Shown: positions 54,094-63,353, counted from the stretch's first letter. The stretch is DNA of 64,000 nucleotides from Thioclava sp. GXIMD2076 (GCF_037949795.1 NZ_CP149932.1:2752621-2816620), one strand, 5' to 3'. Numbers and translations: made by a program. The notes: generated by a model from the sequence alone, not told the origin.

Positions 54094-54273
54094 TCAATGT
54101 CCGCCGAGCATATGCGGGAGCACGGAATGCGCGAGCTCTTCCAGTTCGCCAATCGTCAACTGGTCAAACATATCGCGCGACATGCCCCGCAGGTCGCGTT
54201 CTTTACGCAGGCCCTTGCGGGCCGCCAGAGCCACCTGCGCTGCGCGGGCATTTAAAACCGAAATCATATCCAT
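54094..54273 (-). CDS. Small protein of unknown function (59 aa)
   Basis: A minus-strand frame from ATG 54273 or, more likely, ATG 54267 (AAGGA, 5 bases upstream) runs to TGA at 54094. The product begins MDMISVLNARAAQVALAARK and contains a basic helix (GLRKERDLRG) and an acidic segment (IGELEELAHSV), suggesting an amphipathic helical hairpin. It is followed by the lipoprotein gene on the same strand. Codon use fits the genome; no family recognised. Confidence 0.55.
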   Translation of the reverse strand: MDMISVLNARAAQVALAARKGLRKERDLRGMSRDMFDQLTIGELEELAHSVLPHMLGGH

Positions 54274-54384
54274 CCTTCAACCCTTTCTTACACGTCACTA
54301 AAGAATGCCAATGAAGGGATTAAAGATGGGTTCCGACACAACCTGAAGATTAGGCAGATTTGTGCCGGATACGGCGTGATACGC

Positions 54385-54411
54385 ATAAAAAATGGCGGCA
54401 AAAGCCGCCAT
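54385..54411 (-). terminator. Terminator after the yqeY-like gene
   Basis: ATGGCGGC (54392-54399), loop AAAA, and GCCGCCAT (54404-54411) form an 8-base stem. On the minus strand it is followed by TTTTTTATG. Confidence 0.85.
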
Positions 54412-54433
54412 CTCCATCCGCCCCATGCGCCTG

Positions 54434-54895
54434 TCAGGCCGAGAGCCGGTCCTTCACGCGCGGACCGACAGACGCGAAATCCATCTGGCCGGTATATTTG
54501 CCCTTCAGCACGCCCATGACACGGCCCATATCACGGATCGAGCTGGCCTCGATCTCGGCGATTGCCGCATCGATGGCCGCCTTGACCTCGTCATCATTGA
54601 GCTGGCGCGGCAGGAAGGTCTCGAGAATCTTGATCTCGGAAAGCTCTTGCTCCGCCAGCTCCAGCCGCCCGCCCTCTTCATAGGCCCGCGCGCTTTCATG
54701 GCGCTGCTTCACCATCTTGCCCAGAATCTGCATCACGTCGGCATCGGTGATCTCGTGTTCCTCACTGGTGCCGCGCATCGCGATCTCGCGATCCTTGATG
54801 GCCGCATTCACCAGACGGAGCGTCGACAGACGCGCCTGATCCTTGTCGCGCATCGCCTCTTTCAAGGCGGCGTTAATTTTTGCGCGCATGTCCAC
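54434..54895 (-). CDS. GatB/YqeY domain protein
   Basis: The helical protein (153 aa) matches the GatB/YqeY tail domain: RAKINAALKEAMRDKDQARL near the N terminus and RDMGRVMGVLKGKYTGQMD near the end. Stand-alone YqeY proteins may bind tRNA, but their role is unclear. The GTG at 54895 is taken as start because GAGGGG precedes it by about 7 bases; longer starts at 54913 and 54919 lack a site. Confidence 0.88.
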   Translation of the reverse strand: MDMRAKINAALKEAMRDKDQARLSTLRLVNAAIKDREIAMRGTSEEHEITDADVMQILGKMVKQRHESARAYEEGGRLELAEQELSEIKILETFLPRQLNDDEVKAAIDAAIAEIEASSIRDMGRVMGVLKGKYTGQMDFASVGPRVKDRLSA

Positions 54896-55063
54896 GGCAA
54901 AACCCCTCTTCATGTTCAAGCGGGCAGGATACTCCGATCGTCACAAAGGCACAATACAGCTAAGCCATTGTATTTAATGCATATCATGTTTTCTCTTTGA
55001 GGTCTTGACCATTGGGGCCTACGCTCGTAGGTTCCGGCAGATTTTGCCCCGGGGAGTCGCGCC

Positions 55064-56215
55064 ATGTCTGCAAACCACCAGTCATCCGAAAAACCCACCG
55101 CGCTGATCGCGCTGGCGGACGGACAATTGTTCTACGGGAAAGGCTTCGGTGCCACCGGTGAAACCGTCGCGGAACTCGTGTTCAACACCGCCATGACGGG
55201 TTATCAGGAGATCATGACCGATCCGTCCTATGCAGGTCAGGTCGTTACCTTCACCTTCCCGCATATCGGCAATGTCGGTGTGAACGCGGAAGATGACGAG
55301 ACCCAGGATCCGGTTGCCGCCGGCATGGTCGTCAAATGGGACCCGACGGAGCCGTCAAGCTGGCGCGCGACCTCGAACCTCGTCGACTGGCTCGAGAAGC
55401 GTAACCGGATCGGTGTGGGCGGCATCGATACCCGCCGCCTGACCCGCGCGATTCGCCAGCTGGGCGCGCCGAATGTGGCCATTGCCCATAATCCCGACGG
55501 TGTTTTCGACATCGAGGCGCTGGTCAAGAAGGCCCGTGACTGGTCCGGTCTGGTCGGCCTCGACCTCGCCAAGGACGTGACTTGTGCACAATCCTACCGC
55601 TGGAACGAAATGCGTTGGGCATGGCCGGATGGCTACAAGCCGCGCACCGAGGAAGGCAAGAAGGTCGTCGCCATCGATTTCGGTGCCAAGCGCAACATTC
55701 TGCGCTGCCTCGCCTCTGCCGGTGCCGATGTAACAGTGCTTCCCGCAACCGCGACCGCCGAGGAGATCCTCGCGCTCAACCCCGATGGGGTGTTCCTGTC
55801 GAACGGTCCGGGCGACCCTGCCGCGACCGGTGAATATGCCGTGCCGATGATCAAGGACATCCTTAAGACTGACCTACCGGTCTTCGGGATTTGCCTTGGA
55901 CACCAGATGCTTGCGCTGGCTCTGGGTGCCAAGACCATCAAGATGAACCACGGCCATCACGGCGCGAACCACCCCGTGAAGGATCTCACCACCAACAAGG
56001 TGGAGATCACCTCGATGAACCACGGTTTCGCCGTGGACAGCCAGACGCTGCCTGAAGGTGTGACCGAAACCCATGTGTCGCTGTTTGATGGCTCGAACTG
56101 CGGGATCGCTATGGAAAGCCGGCCGGTCTTCTCCGTGCAATACCACCCCGAAGCCAGCCCGGGCCCGATGGACAGCTACTATCTGTTCGACCGTTTCATC
56201 GCCGCGATGAAATAA
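55064..56215 (+). CDS. carA: Carbamoyl-phosphate synthase small (glutaminase) subunit
   Basis: CarA (383 aa) hydrolyses glutamine and passes ammonia to CarB for carbamoyl phosphate, feeding arginine and pyrimidine synthesis. The N-terminal domain has TAMTGYQEIMTDPSYAGQ; the class I amidotransferase domain has the nucleophile motif GICLGHQ near residue 268 and YHPEASPGP near 354. The partner carB is not within the window. A strong terminator follows. Confidence 0.97.
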   Translation: MSANHQSSEKPTALIALADGQLFYGKGFGATGETVAELVFNTAMTGYQEIMTDPSYAGQVVTFTFPHIGNVGVNAEDDETQDPVAAGMVVKWDPTEPSSWRATSNLVDWLEKRNRIGVGGIDTRRLTRAIRQLGAPNVAIAHNPDGVFDIEALVKKARDWSGLVGLDLAKDVTCAQSYRWNEMRWAWPDGYKPRTEEGKKVVAIDFGAKRNILRCLASAGADVTVLPATATAEEILALNPDGVFLSNGPGDPAATGEYAVPMIKDILKTDLPVFGICLGHQMLALALGAKTIKMNHGHHGANHPVKDLTTNKVEITSMNHGFAVDSQTLPEGVTETHVSLFDGSNCGIAMESRPVFSVQYHPEASPGPMDSYYLFDRFIAAMK

Positions 56216-56226
56216 TCCCCACAGAG

Positions 56227-56235
56227 TTATCCACA
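56227..56235 (+). other. Single DnaA-box-like 9-mer
   Basis: TTATCCACA, a perfect match to the strong DnaA box, lies in the carA 3' untranslated region. No AT-rich unwinding region or further boxes are nearby, so it is probably not an origin. Confidence 0.4.
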
Positions 56236-56241
56236 GCCTCG

Positions 56242-56274
56242 AGGGCGTTTTCCCGCAACGGAAAACGCCCTTTT
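56242..56274 (+). terminator. Terminator of carA
   Basis: AGGGCGTTTTCC (56242-56253) and GGAAAACGCCCT (56260-56271) form a perfect 12-base stem with a 6-base loop, ending in TTTC. Confidence 0.92.
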
Positions 56275-56345
56275 CATTTGTAGTTAACGTTTGATTCAAC
56301 TTTTAGGCGAAATCTTGTCCTCAGTTTTAGCCTGGGGGCGAACGC

Positions 56346-58346
56346 ATGAAAACGACTCTCTACGGTCAGAAGGCCGTATCCTCGGACAATCTGTCCGACC
56401 TGACCGCGCGGCTGGCCAAGCCCAAGCGGCGCGTGCCACCGCCGAGGCGGGCACAGATCGGCCGCACGCCACTTGGCCAGATCCTTGTCGATATGGGCTA
56501 TCTCAGCCCGGGGGATCTACTGAAAGCGGTATCGCTGCGCGGGCGCGAGGAGGCGCGGCTCGGCGATATCCTGATCGCCCATGGCTGGATCACCGAGACC
56601 CAGCTGATGGACGCCTTGGCCCAGCAATGGAACGCCAGCCCCTATGATCTGGCGCAGGACCCGCCCGATCCACGGCTGATCGACGCAATCGGGGCCGAGC
56701 TGTGCTGCACCAAGGTCATCGCGCCGGTCAAACGGGTGGGTGGCGTGACGCTCGTGGCCTCCGCCCATCCCGATCTCTTTGACGAGATCCGCAAGGAACT
56801 GCCCGAAGCCTATGGCCCCTATCGGATGGTGATCTCGACCGAGCGCGCCATCACCGACAGTCTTCTGGCGCGCAGACAGACCCATATGATCCGCCGCGCC
56901 GAATCGCGCGTCGCCTCGGAAATGAGCTGCCGCCTGCGCGACGAGCGCCGCGCCGCGGTTTTCCTCTTCGGCCTCCTGTTCAGCACGGCATTGGGGCTGA
57001 TCGCGATGCCGCTGGTGGTGTTTTCCATCATCACCGCCTGGGCGATCCTTACCCTTCTCCTGACCACGGGGCTCAAACTCTGGGCCGGCATCACCCAGAT
57101 CCGCCACAAGGACAGCCGGCCCACGACGGGAGTGGCAGCCCCCGACCGCTTACCGGTGATCTCCATCATGGTGCCGATGTTCCGCGAGCCCGATATCGCG
57201 CCGCGGCTGGTGGCACGGATGTCGCGCCTGCATTATCCGCGCGAGCTCCTTGATCTGGTGCTGGTCGTCGAGGAGGATGACCATATGACACGCGATGCGC
57301 TGGCCCGCGCCGATCTACCGCGCTGGATGCGCGTCCTTCCGGTGCCCGACGGGCCGATCAGGACCAAACCGCGTGCGCTGAACTATGCACTCAATTTCTG
57401 CCGCGGGAGCATCATCGGCGTCTATGATGCCGAGGACGCCCCCCATCCCGACCAGCTGCACACCATCGCGCGGCGCTTTGCCCATGCACCCGCCGATGTC
57501 GCCTGCCTGCAGGGCGTGCTCGATTATTACAATCCCTCGACGAACTGGCTCTCGCGCTGTTTCACTATCGAATATGCGACATGGTTCCGGATGATCCTGC
57601 CCGGTGTGGCAAAAGCCGGATTCGTGGTGCCGCTGGGCGGCACGACACTGTTTTTCCGCCGTAAGGTGCTGGAGGATCTGGGCTGCTGGGATGCGCATAA
57701 CGTGACCGAGGATGCCGATCTGGGAGTCCGGCTGGCCCGCAAGGGCTATCGCACCGAACTGGTGTCAACGGTTACACAGGAAGAGGCCAATTGCCGGATG
57801 CTGCCATGGATCAAGCAGCGCTCACGCTGGCTCAAAGGCTATGCCATCACATGGGCCGTGCATATGCGCGACCCCAAGCGCCTGATGCGCGATCTCGGGC
57901 CCCGTCGGTTCTGGGCGTTTCAGGTGATGTTTCTGGGATCACTCTCGCAATATGTGCTGGCGCCGCTTCTGTGGAGTTTCTGGCTGATGGTCTTCGGGCT
58001 GCCGCATCCGATCGAGATGTTGCTGAGCCCGTTCCAGATCAAACTACTGGTGGCGGGGTTCATCACCGCCGAGCTGGTCAATATATGCCTCGCGGTCTGG
58101 GCGGTCCGCGGCGAAAGCCACCGGTTTCTGATCCCATGGGTGCCTACGATGCAGCTCTATTTTCCGCTCGGCGCGCTTGCGGCATGGAAGGCGATCTACG
58201 AACTCATCGAGAAGCCGTTCTACTGGGACAAGACGACCCACGGGATTTTCGATCTCCATATCACGCTTCCGGGCACCACCAACGAGCAGGCTCCGGCCAT
58301 GCAGGCCAGCCCTCCGCGTCCGAAACGCGCGCCGTGGATCAACTGA
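56346..58346 (+). CDS. GspE_N/MshEN-linked family 2 glycosyltransferase (NfrB-like)
   Basis: The 666-residue fusion has an N-terminal T2SSE-N/MshEN domain (residues about 38-170), a pair of membrane helices near 205-240, a GT2 domain (about 270-500) and further C-terminal helices. Two tandem MshEN-type motifs, LG-x6-G-x6-L, occur at 43-58 and 72-87. GT2 residues are D-A-E-D near 360, ED near 455 and QRSRW at 491-495, the processive-synthase type. E. coli NfrB has this layout and is c-di-GMP-dependent. Polysaccharide synthesis and export is likely; the sugar is unknown. Confidence 0.85.
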   Translation: MKTTLYGQKAVSSDNLSDLTARLAKPKRRVPPPRRAQIGRTPLGQILVDMGYLSPGDLLKAVSLRGREEARLGDILIAHGWITETQLMDALAQQWNASPYDLAQDPPDPRLIDAIGAELCCTKVIAPVKRVGGVTLVASAHPDLFDEIRKELPEAYGPYRMVISTERAITDSLLARRQTHMIRRAESRVASEMSCRLRDERRAAVFLFGLLFSTALGLIAMPLVVFSIITAWAILTLLLTTGLKLWAGITQIRHKDSRPTTGVAAPDRLPVISIMVPMFREPDIAPRLVARMSRLHYPRELLDLVLVVEEDDHMTRDALARADLPRWMRVLPVPDGPIRTKPRALNYALNFCRGSIIGVYDAEDAPHPDQLHTIARRFAHAPADVACLQGVLDYYNPSTNWLSRCFTIEYATWFRMILPGVAKAGFVVPLGGTTLFFRRKVLEDLGCWDAHNVTEDADLGVRLARKGYRTELVSTVTQEEANCRMLPWIKQRSRWLKGYAITWAVHMRDPKRLMRDLGPRRFWAFQVMFLGSLSQYVLAPLLWSFWLMVFGLPHPIEMLLSPFQIKLLVAGFITAELVNICLAVWAVRGESHRFLIPWVPTMQLYFPLGALAAWKAIYELIEKPFYWDKTTHGIFDLHITLPGTTNEQAPAMQASPPRPKRAPWIN

Positions 58347-58352
58347 GTGCGA

Positions 58353-58991
58353 TCAGGAGGGTTGACCACCGTGAGCGCGGGCATCGCTCTGGAGCCGGGT
58401 GACGAAAGCCTCCGAGATATGGGCCCGCAATGCGGCCCCCGCCTCGTCCTCGTCGCCTGCCGCTATCGCATCGACGATTCGCTGATGCTCGGCCAGAGCG
58501 ACCTCGCCACGGCCCTCCGCCGCCAGCGACGTGGTCGCCAGAAGCGCCATGGACCGGTGCACGAGATCGAGCTGCTGCACCAGATAGCGGTTATGCGAGG
58601 CCAGATGGATCTGCCGGTGGAACCGCTTGTTGGCACGGCTCAGCGCGATCGGATCGCCCAGCTTCTGATGATCTTCCTCGATCATCGACTGCATCACCCG
58701 CACTTCTTCGGGCGCGGCATGGCGGGCGGCCAGACGGGCGGCCAGTGCCTCCAGCTCGGCGCGCACGGTATAGAGCTCGGCCAGCTGGTTGTGATCGAGC
58801 GAGGCCACGATCAGCGAGCGCCCGTCGCGCGCCAGCATGGATTGCGTCTCGAGCCGTTGCAGCGCCTCGCGCACCGGCGTACGCGATACGCCCAGCCGCT
58901 CGGCGAGCTCCGATTCCACCAGCCGGTCGCCCGGCTTATAGGTTCCGGCGTCGATCGCTTCGAGGATCAGCGTGTAGGCGTCTTTTTGCAT
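58353..58991 (-). CDS. GntR-family (FadR/FCD) transcriptional regulator
   Basis: This 212-residue regulator has an N-terminal winged helix (YKPGDRLVESELAERLGVSR, TPVREALQRLE) and a C-terminal FCD domain with metal-site residues (ANKRFHRQIHLASHN, AAGDEDEAGAALRAHI). FCD regulators usually bind organic acids or sugars and repress a nearby catabolic operon; here no such operon adjoins. It is divergent from the HAD gene by 109 bases and convergent with the glycosyltransferase. Confidence 0.9.
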   Translation of the reverse strand: MQKDAYTLILEAIDAGTYKPGDRLVESELAERLGVSRTPVREALQRLETQSMLARDGRSLIVASLDHNQLAELYTVRAELEALAARLAARHAAPEEVRVMQSMIEEDHQKLGDPIALSRANKRFHRQIHLASHNRYLVQQLDLVHRSMALLATTSLAAEGRGEVALAEHQRIVDAIAAGDEDEAGAALRAHISEAFVTRLQSDARAHGGQPS

Positions 58992-59100
58992 TATCTGGCT
59001 CGCATATCTGGTCGGGAGACCTTAGGAGCCAGCGCCCGCTGTGACAAGCACAAGAAGTGCGACATTTACACTCCGTCCCGAACCGCGCTAAGCATCGGCT

Positions 59101-59796
59101 ATGAGCCACGCATCCCCCCTCCCCGCCGCCATCGACACCAGTGCCTTCGGCCATGTCACCGACTGGGTCTTCGATCTCGACAACACGCTTTACCCGCCCG
59201 AAGCTGCGCTCTTCGCGCAGATCGAGGTGAAGATGGCGGATTATGTGATGCGCACCCTGAAGGTCGATGCGGCCCGCGCCAATCATCTGCGCAGCCATTA
59301 CTGGGCCCTTTACGGAACCACGCTGGCGGGGCTGATGCATGAACACGGTATCGATCCGGTGCCCTTCCTGCACGAGGTCCACGACATCTCTTTCGATGCG
59401 CTCCTACCCGATCCCGCGCTTGCCGCGGGCATCCGCGCGCTGCCCGGTCGCAAGATCATCTATACCAACGGCTCGGCACCCTATGCCGAACAGGTGCTGG
59501 CCGCACGCGGATTGAGTGGATTGTTCGACGGGATCTATGGTGTCGAACATGCTGATTTCCATCCCAAACCCCGCGCCGAGGCCTTCGAGATGGTCTTTGC
59601 CAAGGCCGGCATCACCCCCGCGAAAGGCGCGATGTTCGAGGATGATGCCCGCAATCTCGAGGTGCCGCATGGTCTGGGAATGCAGACGGTCCATGTCGCT
59701 CCCGAGGCGCTTGAGGCAGATCATATCGGCCATCACACAAATGACCTAAGCGGCTTCCTGACGGCGCTTGCAAAGGCCGGCGGATCTGGCCTTTGA
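59101..59796 (+). CDS. HAD-superfamily pyrimidine 5'-nucleotidase
   Basis: The hydrolase (231 aa) has HAD motifs: WVFDLDNTLYPPEAALF near residue 22 (nucleophile Asp), IIYTNGS near 119 (motif II), KPRAEAFEMVF near 157 (motif III Lys) and MFEDDARNLEVPHGLGM near 178 (motif IV). It belongs to the Sdt1/PHM8-like group that dephosphorylates pyrimidine mononucleotides. A pyridoxal or UMP role is unproven. Confidence 0.9.
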   Translation: MSHASPLPAAIDTSAFGHVTDWVFDLDNTLYPPEAALFAQIEVKMADYVMRTLKVDAARANHLRSHYWALYGTTLAGLMHEHGIDPVPFLHEVHDISFDALLPDPALAAGIRALPGRKIIYTNGSAPYAEQVLAARGLSGLFDGIYGVEHADFHPKPRAEAFEMVFAKAGITPAKGAMFEDDARNLEVPHGLGMQTVHVAPEALEADHIGHHTNDLSGFLTALAKAGGSGL

Positions 59797-59848
59797 CGAC
59801 CGCCGCGCTATAATTGCGCCAAGACCGCTTCACAGAAAGATCCTTGCC

Positions 59849-61054
59849 ATGACCGCAGAACCGACCCAGACCGACATCCTGATTTCGGGTGGTGGCGTGG
59901 CGGGCCTGACCGCCGCCTGCGCTTTCGGGTCGGCGGGCTTTCGCGTCATCTGCGTCGATCCTGCCCCGCCCGTAACCGATGGCGAGGCGGCAGGCGCCGA
60001 TATGCGCTCCACCGCGTTTTTGCAGCCCGCCGTCGAGGTCCTTGAGGAGGCGGGTCTATGGGCACGGCTCGCGCCCCATGCCGCGGCGCTCCAGATCATG
60101 CGCATTGTCGATGCCGGTGGCGACACCCCCGTGGCGCGGCTTACGCGTGATTTCGATGCCGCCGACATCTCGGATCAGCCCTTCGGCTGGAACCTGCCCA
60201 ACTGGCTCTTGCGCCGCGAGATGGTCGCCCGTCTCGAAGAGCTGCCCAATGTCGATTTCCGCGCGGGCGTGGCCACCACCGGCCTCGTGACTCGCCGCAA
60301 CGAGGCGCGCGTCACGCTATCGGATGGCACCCATGTTCAGGCGAAGCTGGTGATCGGCGCTGACGGGCGTGACAGCTTCATCCGGCAGGCGGCGGGCATT
60401 CCGGCCAAGATCCACCGCTATGGTCAGAAGGCACTGGCCTTTGCCGTGACCCATCCCATCCCGCATGAGAATGTCTCGACCGAAGTGCACCGCTCGGGCG
60501 GGCCGTTCACGCTGGTGCCGCTCCCCGACCGCGACGGGCAGCACTGCTCGGCAATCGTCTGGATGGAACGTGGTGCGGAGGCCGACCGTCTGGCCACGCT
60601 CGAGAAAGACGCGTTCGAGGCGGAGATGTTCGAGCGTTCGACCGGTATCCTCGGCCCGCTGACGCTGGTGACACGCCGCGCGGTCTGGCCGATGCGGATG
60701 CAGCATGCCGAGCGGCTGGCTGGCGAGCGCGTGGCGCTGATTGCCGAAGCCGCCCATGTTATGCCGCCCATCGGTGCGCAGGGGCTGAATATGAGCCTCG
60801 CCGATATCCGCTGCCTTCTGGATCTGTGCCGCAAATACGAGGCTGATCTGGGCAGTGCCGAGATGCTGACCGCCTATCACCGCGCCCGCTGGCCCGAAAT
60901 CCGGGCGCGGATCGCGGGGATCGACCTGTTGAACCGCGCCTCCATGCTGGCCCCGCGCCCGCTGCGCGATCTGCGGGCGGGCGCGCTCGGCGCGATTTAC
61001 GGGCTCAAACCCGTGCGCCGTCTGATGATGCGCGCGGGTCTGGGCCTGAAATGA
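59849..61054 (+). CDS. UbiH/UbiF-family FAD monooxygenase
   Basis: The flavoprotein (401 aa) resembles ubiquinone hydroxylases. FAD fold ILISGGGVAGLTAACAFG near residue 10, GADGRDSFIRQAAG near 170, and AEAAHVMPPIGAQGLNMSLA near 297 (usual GDAAH altered to AEAAH). It likely hydroxylates the ubiquinone ring. ATG 59849 is chosen over the in-frame start at 59768. It ends one base before the convergent ureG. Confidence 0.9.
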   Translation: MTAEPTQTDILISGGGVAGLTAACAFGSAGFRVICVDPAPPVTDGEAAGADMRSTAFLQPAVEVLEEAGLWARLAPHAAALQIMRIVDAGGDTPVARLTRDFDAADISDQPFGWNLPNWLLRREMVARLEELPNVDFRAGVATTGLVTRRNEARVTLSDGTHVQAKLVIGADGRDSFIRQAAGIPAKIHRYGQKALAFAVTHPIPHENVSTEVHRSGGPFTLVPLPDRDGQHCSAIVWMERGAEADRLATLEKDAFEAEMFERSTGILGPLTLVTRRAVWPMRMQHAERLAGERVALIAEAAHVMPPIGAQGLNMSLADIRCLLDLCRKYEADLGSAEMLTAYHRARWPEIRARIAGIDLLNRASMLAPRPLRDLRAGALGAIYGLKPVRRLMMRAGLGLK

Positions 61055-61678
61055 TCAGGCGGGTTCGCTGAGCGCGAGCCCCCCTTCCTCTTCGAGAAAC
61101 GCCACGATCTCGGGCACGCCCTTACCCGCCTTCAGCTGCGCCATCACATAGGGCCGCGCGCCGCGGGCCTTTTGCGTGTCGCTTTCCAGAAGCACCGGAT
61201 CGACACTCACATAGGGCGCGAGGTCGGTCTTGTTGACCACCAGCATATCCGAACGCGTCACCCCCGGCCCCCGCTTGCGCGGAATATCCTGCCCCGCCGC
61301 CGTGTCGATCACATAGATCGTCAGATCGGCCAGCTCGGGGCTGAAGGTCGCGGCCAGATTGTCCCCGCCCGATTCGATCAGCACCAGATCCAGATCGGGG
61401 AAGGCCTTGTTGAGATCGGCGATCGCGGCCAGATTGATCGAGGCATCCTCACGGATCGCCGTGTGCGGGCAGCCCCCCGTCTCGACGCCGCGGATACGCT
61501 CGGCGGGCAGAACCTGCGCCCGCATCAGCGCCTCGGCATCCTCGCGGGTATAGATGTCATTGGTCACCACCGCCATCGAGCAGCGCCCCGCCAGCGCGCG
61601 GCAGAGCTGTTCGGTCAGGGTCGTCTTGCCCACGCCCACTGGGCCGCCAATGCCGACGCGCAAAGGTCCGTTTGCCAT
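61055..61678 (-). CDS. ureG: Urease accessory GTPase UreG
   Basis: UreG (207 aa) delivers nickel to apo-urease using GTP. P-loop [14 protein letters not shown] near residue 12, [11 protein letters not shown] (CPH metal motif) near 69, [15 protein letters not shown] near 102 and NKTDLA near 149. It is the last gene of ureE-F-G and abuts the convergent monooxygenase. Confidence 0.97.
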   Translation of the reverse strand: MANGPLRVGIGGPVGVGKTTLTEQLCRALAGRCSMAVVTNDIYTREDAEALMRAQVLPAERIRGVETGGCPHTAIREDASINLAAIADLNKAFPDLDLVLIESGGDNLAATFSPELADLTIYVIDTAAGQDIPRKRGPGVTRSDMLVVNKTDLAPYVSVDPVLLESDTQKARGARPYVMAQLKAGKGVPEIVAFLEEEGGLALSEPA

Positions 61679-61692
61679 GGTTCTCTCCTTTT

Positions 61693-62331
61693 TCAGGTCT
61701 TGAAGATGCGCACATCCAGCGTTTCGTGCAGCATCGATCCCAGATCGGCGCGGAACGCGGCTCCTGCCAGATCATCCAGACCGGCATGGGCCGCGCGGGC
61801 ACTGATCCGTGAAATATCGTCATGCAGGGCCGCAAGCACCCGCTGCCCCTGCGCCTGCCCGAGCGGCACGAAGCGAACCGCGCAGGACACAAGATTCGAG
61901 GCGAAGCCATGCAGGAAAACCGCGATGATCTCCTCGCGCGGCAGATCCAATGCGCGCGCCGCCTGCGCCACCGCCAGCGGCAGCGCGATCTCCTCCGGAT
62001 CCTCCCCGCCCGTCATCTGCGCCTGCGCACGGGCAAAGGCCGTGCCCTGATCGAGCGTCTCGCGCAGACGTTCGGCACTGGCCGCCAAAGCGCGCGCCGT
62101 GGCATCCAGCTCATCCGCATCCTGCCCCGCCAGCCCGCAGGCCAGCAGGACGGCATCATTCCACCCTGCCCCATGCCTCAGGATATCGGAAAGCCACAGG
62201 CGCAGCCCCGCCTCGTCGCCGACCTCGCCCGCAGAAATCGCCTGCTCGAGCCCGTGACTATAGGCGAAGGCACCGGTCGGAAAGGCCGGAGACATCCACT
62301 GGACGAGCGACAGAAGAGCGGAGGCGGTCAT
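61693..62331 (-). CDS. ureF: Urease accessory protein UreF
   Basis: UreF (212 aa) is an all-helical partner of UreG and UreD/H in nickel delivery. [20 protein letters not shown] at the N terminus is the family signature; GLEQAISAG follows. It lies 14 bases upstream of ureG and 6 bases downstream of ureE. Confidence 0.95.
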   Translation of the reverse strand: MTASALLSLVQWMSPAFPTGAFAYSHGLEQAISAGEVGDEAGLRLWLSDILRHGAGWNDAVLLACGLAGQDADELDATARALAASAERLRETLDQGTAFARAQAQMTGGEDPEEIALPLAVAQAARALDLPREEIIAVFLHGFASNLVSCAVRFVPLGQAQGQRVLAALHDDISRISARAAHAGLDDLAGAAFRADLGSMLHETLDVRIFKT

Positions 62332-62337
62332 ACAGGC

Positions 62338-62895
62338 TTACCCGTGGCTGTGGTCGTGATGGTGGTGACCATGACTATGCCCGTGGTCATGGTCGTGGCC
62401 GTGCCCGTGATCGTGGTCATGGGAATGCCCATGGTCGTGGCTATGGCCATGCTCGTGCCCCATCGTCCGGCCCATACCATAGGCACCACTTTCGGGGGCA
62501 AAGGGAGCAACGGCCTGCACGACACCCGCCCCGAGTTGTTTCAGCATCGCCTCGAGCACATGATCCTGCCGGATCACCAGACGGTCTGCCTCGATCTGGC
62601 AGGGCGTGTGACGGTTACCGATATGCCATGCCAGCCGCGCCAGATCACCGGTCACCACCAGCACCGGCTCCTCGGCGCAGGTCACCTCGATCCGGCGACC
62701 ATCCGAGAGGACAAATGCCTCGCCACCGCGCAGATTGGTGACCTCGGGCAGATCGACCAGAAAGCCCTCGCCCGCCACCGTCACCAGTTTCTTGCGGCGC
62801 AGGAAGCGGCCCTCGTAATCGAGCGCCACCTGCCCATCGGCTTTGTCCCAGTGGCCTGCGGGCTCGATGGTGGAAGAGATGATTTTTTCGCTCAT
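62338..62895 (-). CDS. ureE: Urease accessory metallochaperone UreE with His-rich tail
   Basis: UreE (185 aa) carries nickel for urease assembly. The N-terminal beta domain is followed by a metal-binding domain with WHIGNRHTPCQ near residue 90. The C-terminal 41 residues contain 21 histidines, far more than needed for one Ni site, and probably store or buffer nickel. GAGGC precedes the ATG at 62895. It starts the ureEFG transcript on the minus strand. Confidence 0.95.
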   Translation of the reverse strand: MSEKIISSTIEPAGHWDKADGQVALDYEGRFLRRKKLVTVAGEGFLVDLPEVTNLRGGEAFVLSDGRRIEVTCAEEPVLVVTGDLARLAWHIGNRHTPCQIEADRLVIRQDHVLEAMLKQLGAGVVQAVAPFAPESGAYGMGRTMGHEHGHSHDHGHSHDHDHGHGHDHDHGHSHGHHHHDHSHG

Positions 62896-62971
62896 ATTTG
62901 CCTCGTTATTAGATAGGTCTTTACCATTATCGGGAGATGCTCGCCTTAAGGATGAAACAGAGAGAGCCATC

Positions 62972-63334
62972 ATGCCCGACCCCCGCGCCCCGATGTCGCC
63001 TGCAGACGAGCTTGCGCAGATCCGGATCCAGATCCAGCGGCTGCGCCAGCGCGAGGCCGAGCTGCGCGAGGCATGGCTGGCGCAGGCCGATATGCCGCGC
63101 ATCGGCCAATGGCACAAGGTCGAGCTGTTTACCTGCCGCGAGCGGATCTTCGATCCGCGGCTTCTGCCCGACGAGATCCGTAAGAACCCGTCCTATACAC
63201 GCGAGAAGATTACCCGCTCGATCCGCCTGCGCCGCAAATCCAAGGTGGATGTGCTCAGCCATCTGCCCGAACTCGCCAAGATAGAGCCGCCCGCACCCCA
63301 GAAAATCCTGTTCCGGCGCCATAACGCCAGTTGA
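62972..63334 (+). CDS. Small coiled-coil protein between ureC and ureE, opposite strand
   Basis: The 120-residue plus-strand product begins MPDPRAPMSPADELAQIRIQ and is strongly helical and charged (QRLRQREAELREAW), likely a coiled coil followed by a basic domain. ATG 62972 has GAGAG upstream. It is antisense to the ureC-ureE gap, which is unusual inside a urease cluster. No family recognised. Confidence 0.6.
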   Translation: MPDPRAPMSPADELAQIRIQIQRLRQREAELREAWLAQADMPRIGQWHKVELFTCRERIFDPRLLPDEIRKNPSYTREKITRSIRLRRKSKVDVLSHLPELAKIEPPAPQKILFRRHNAS

Positions 63335-63353
63335 GGGCCGCGGGCGGATCATC

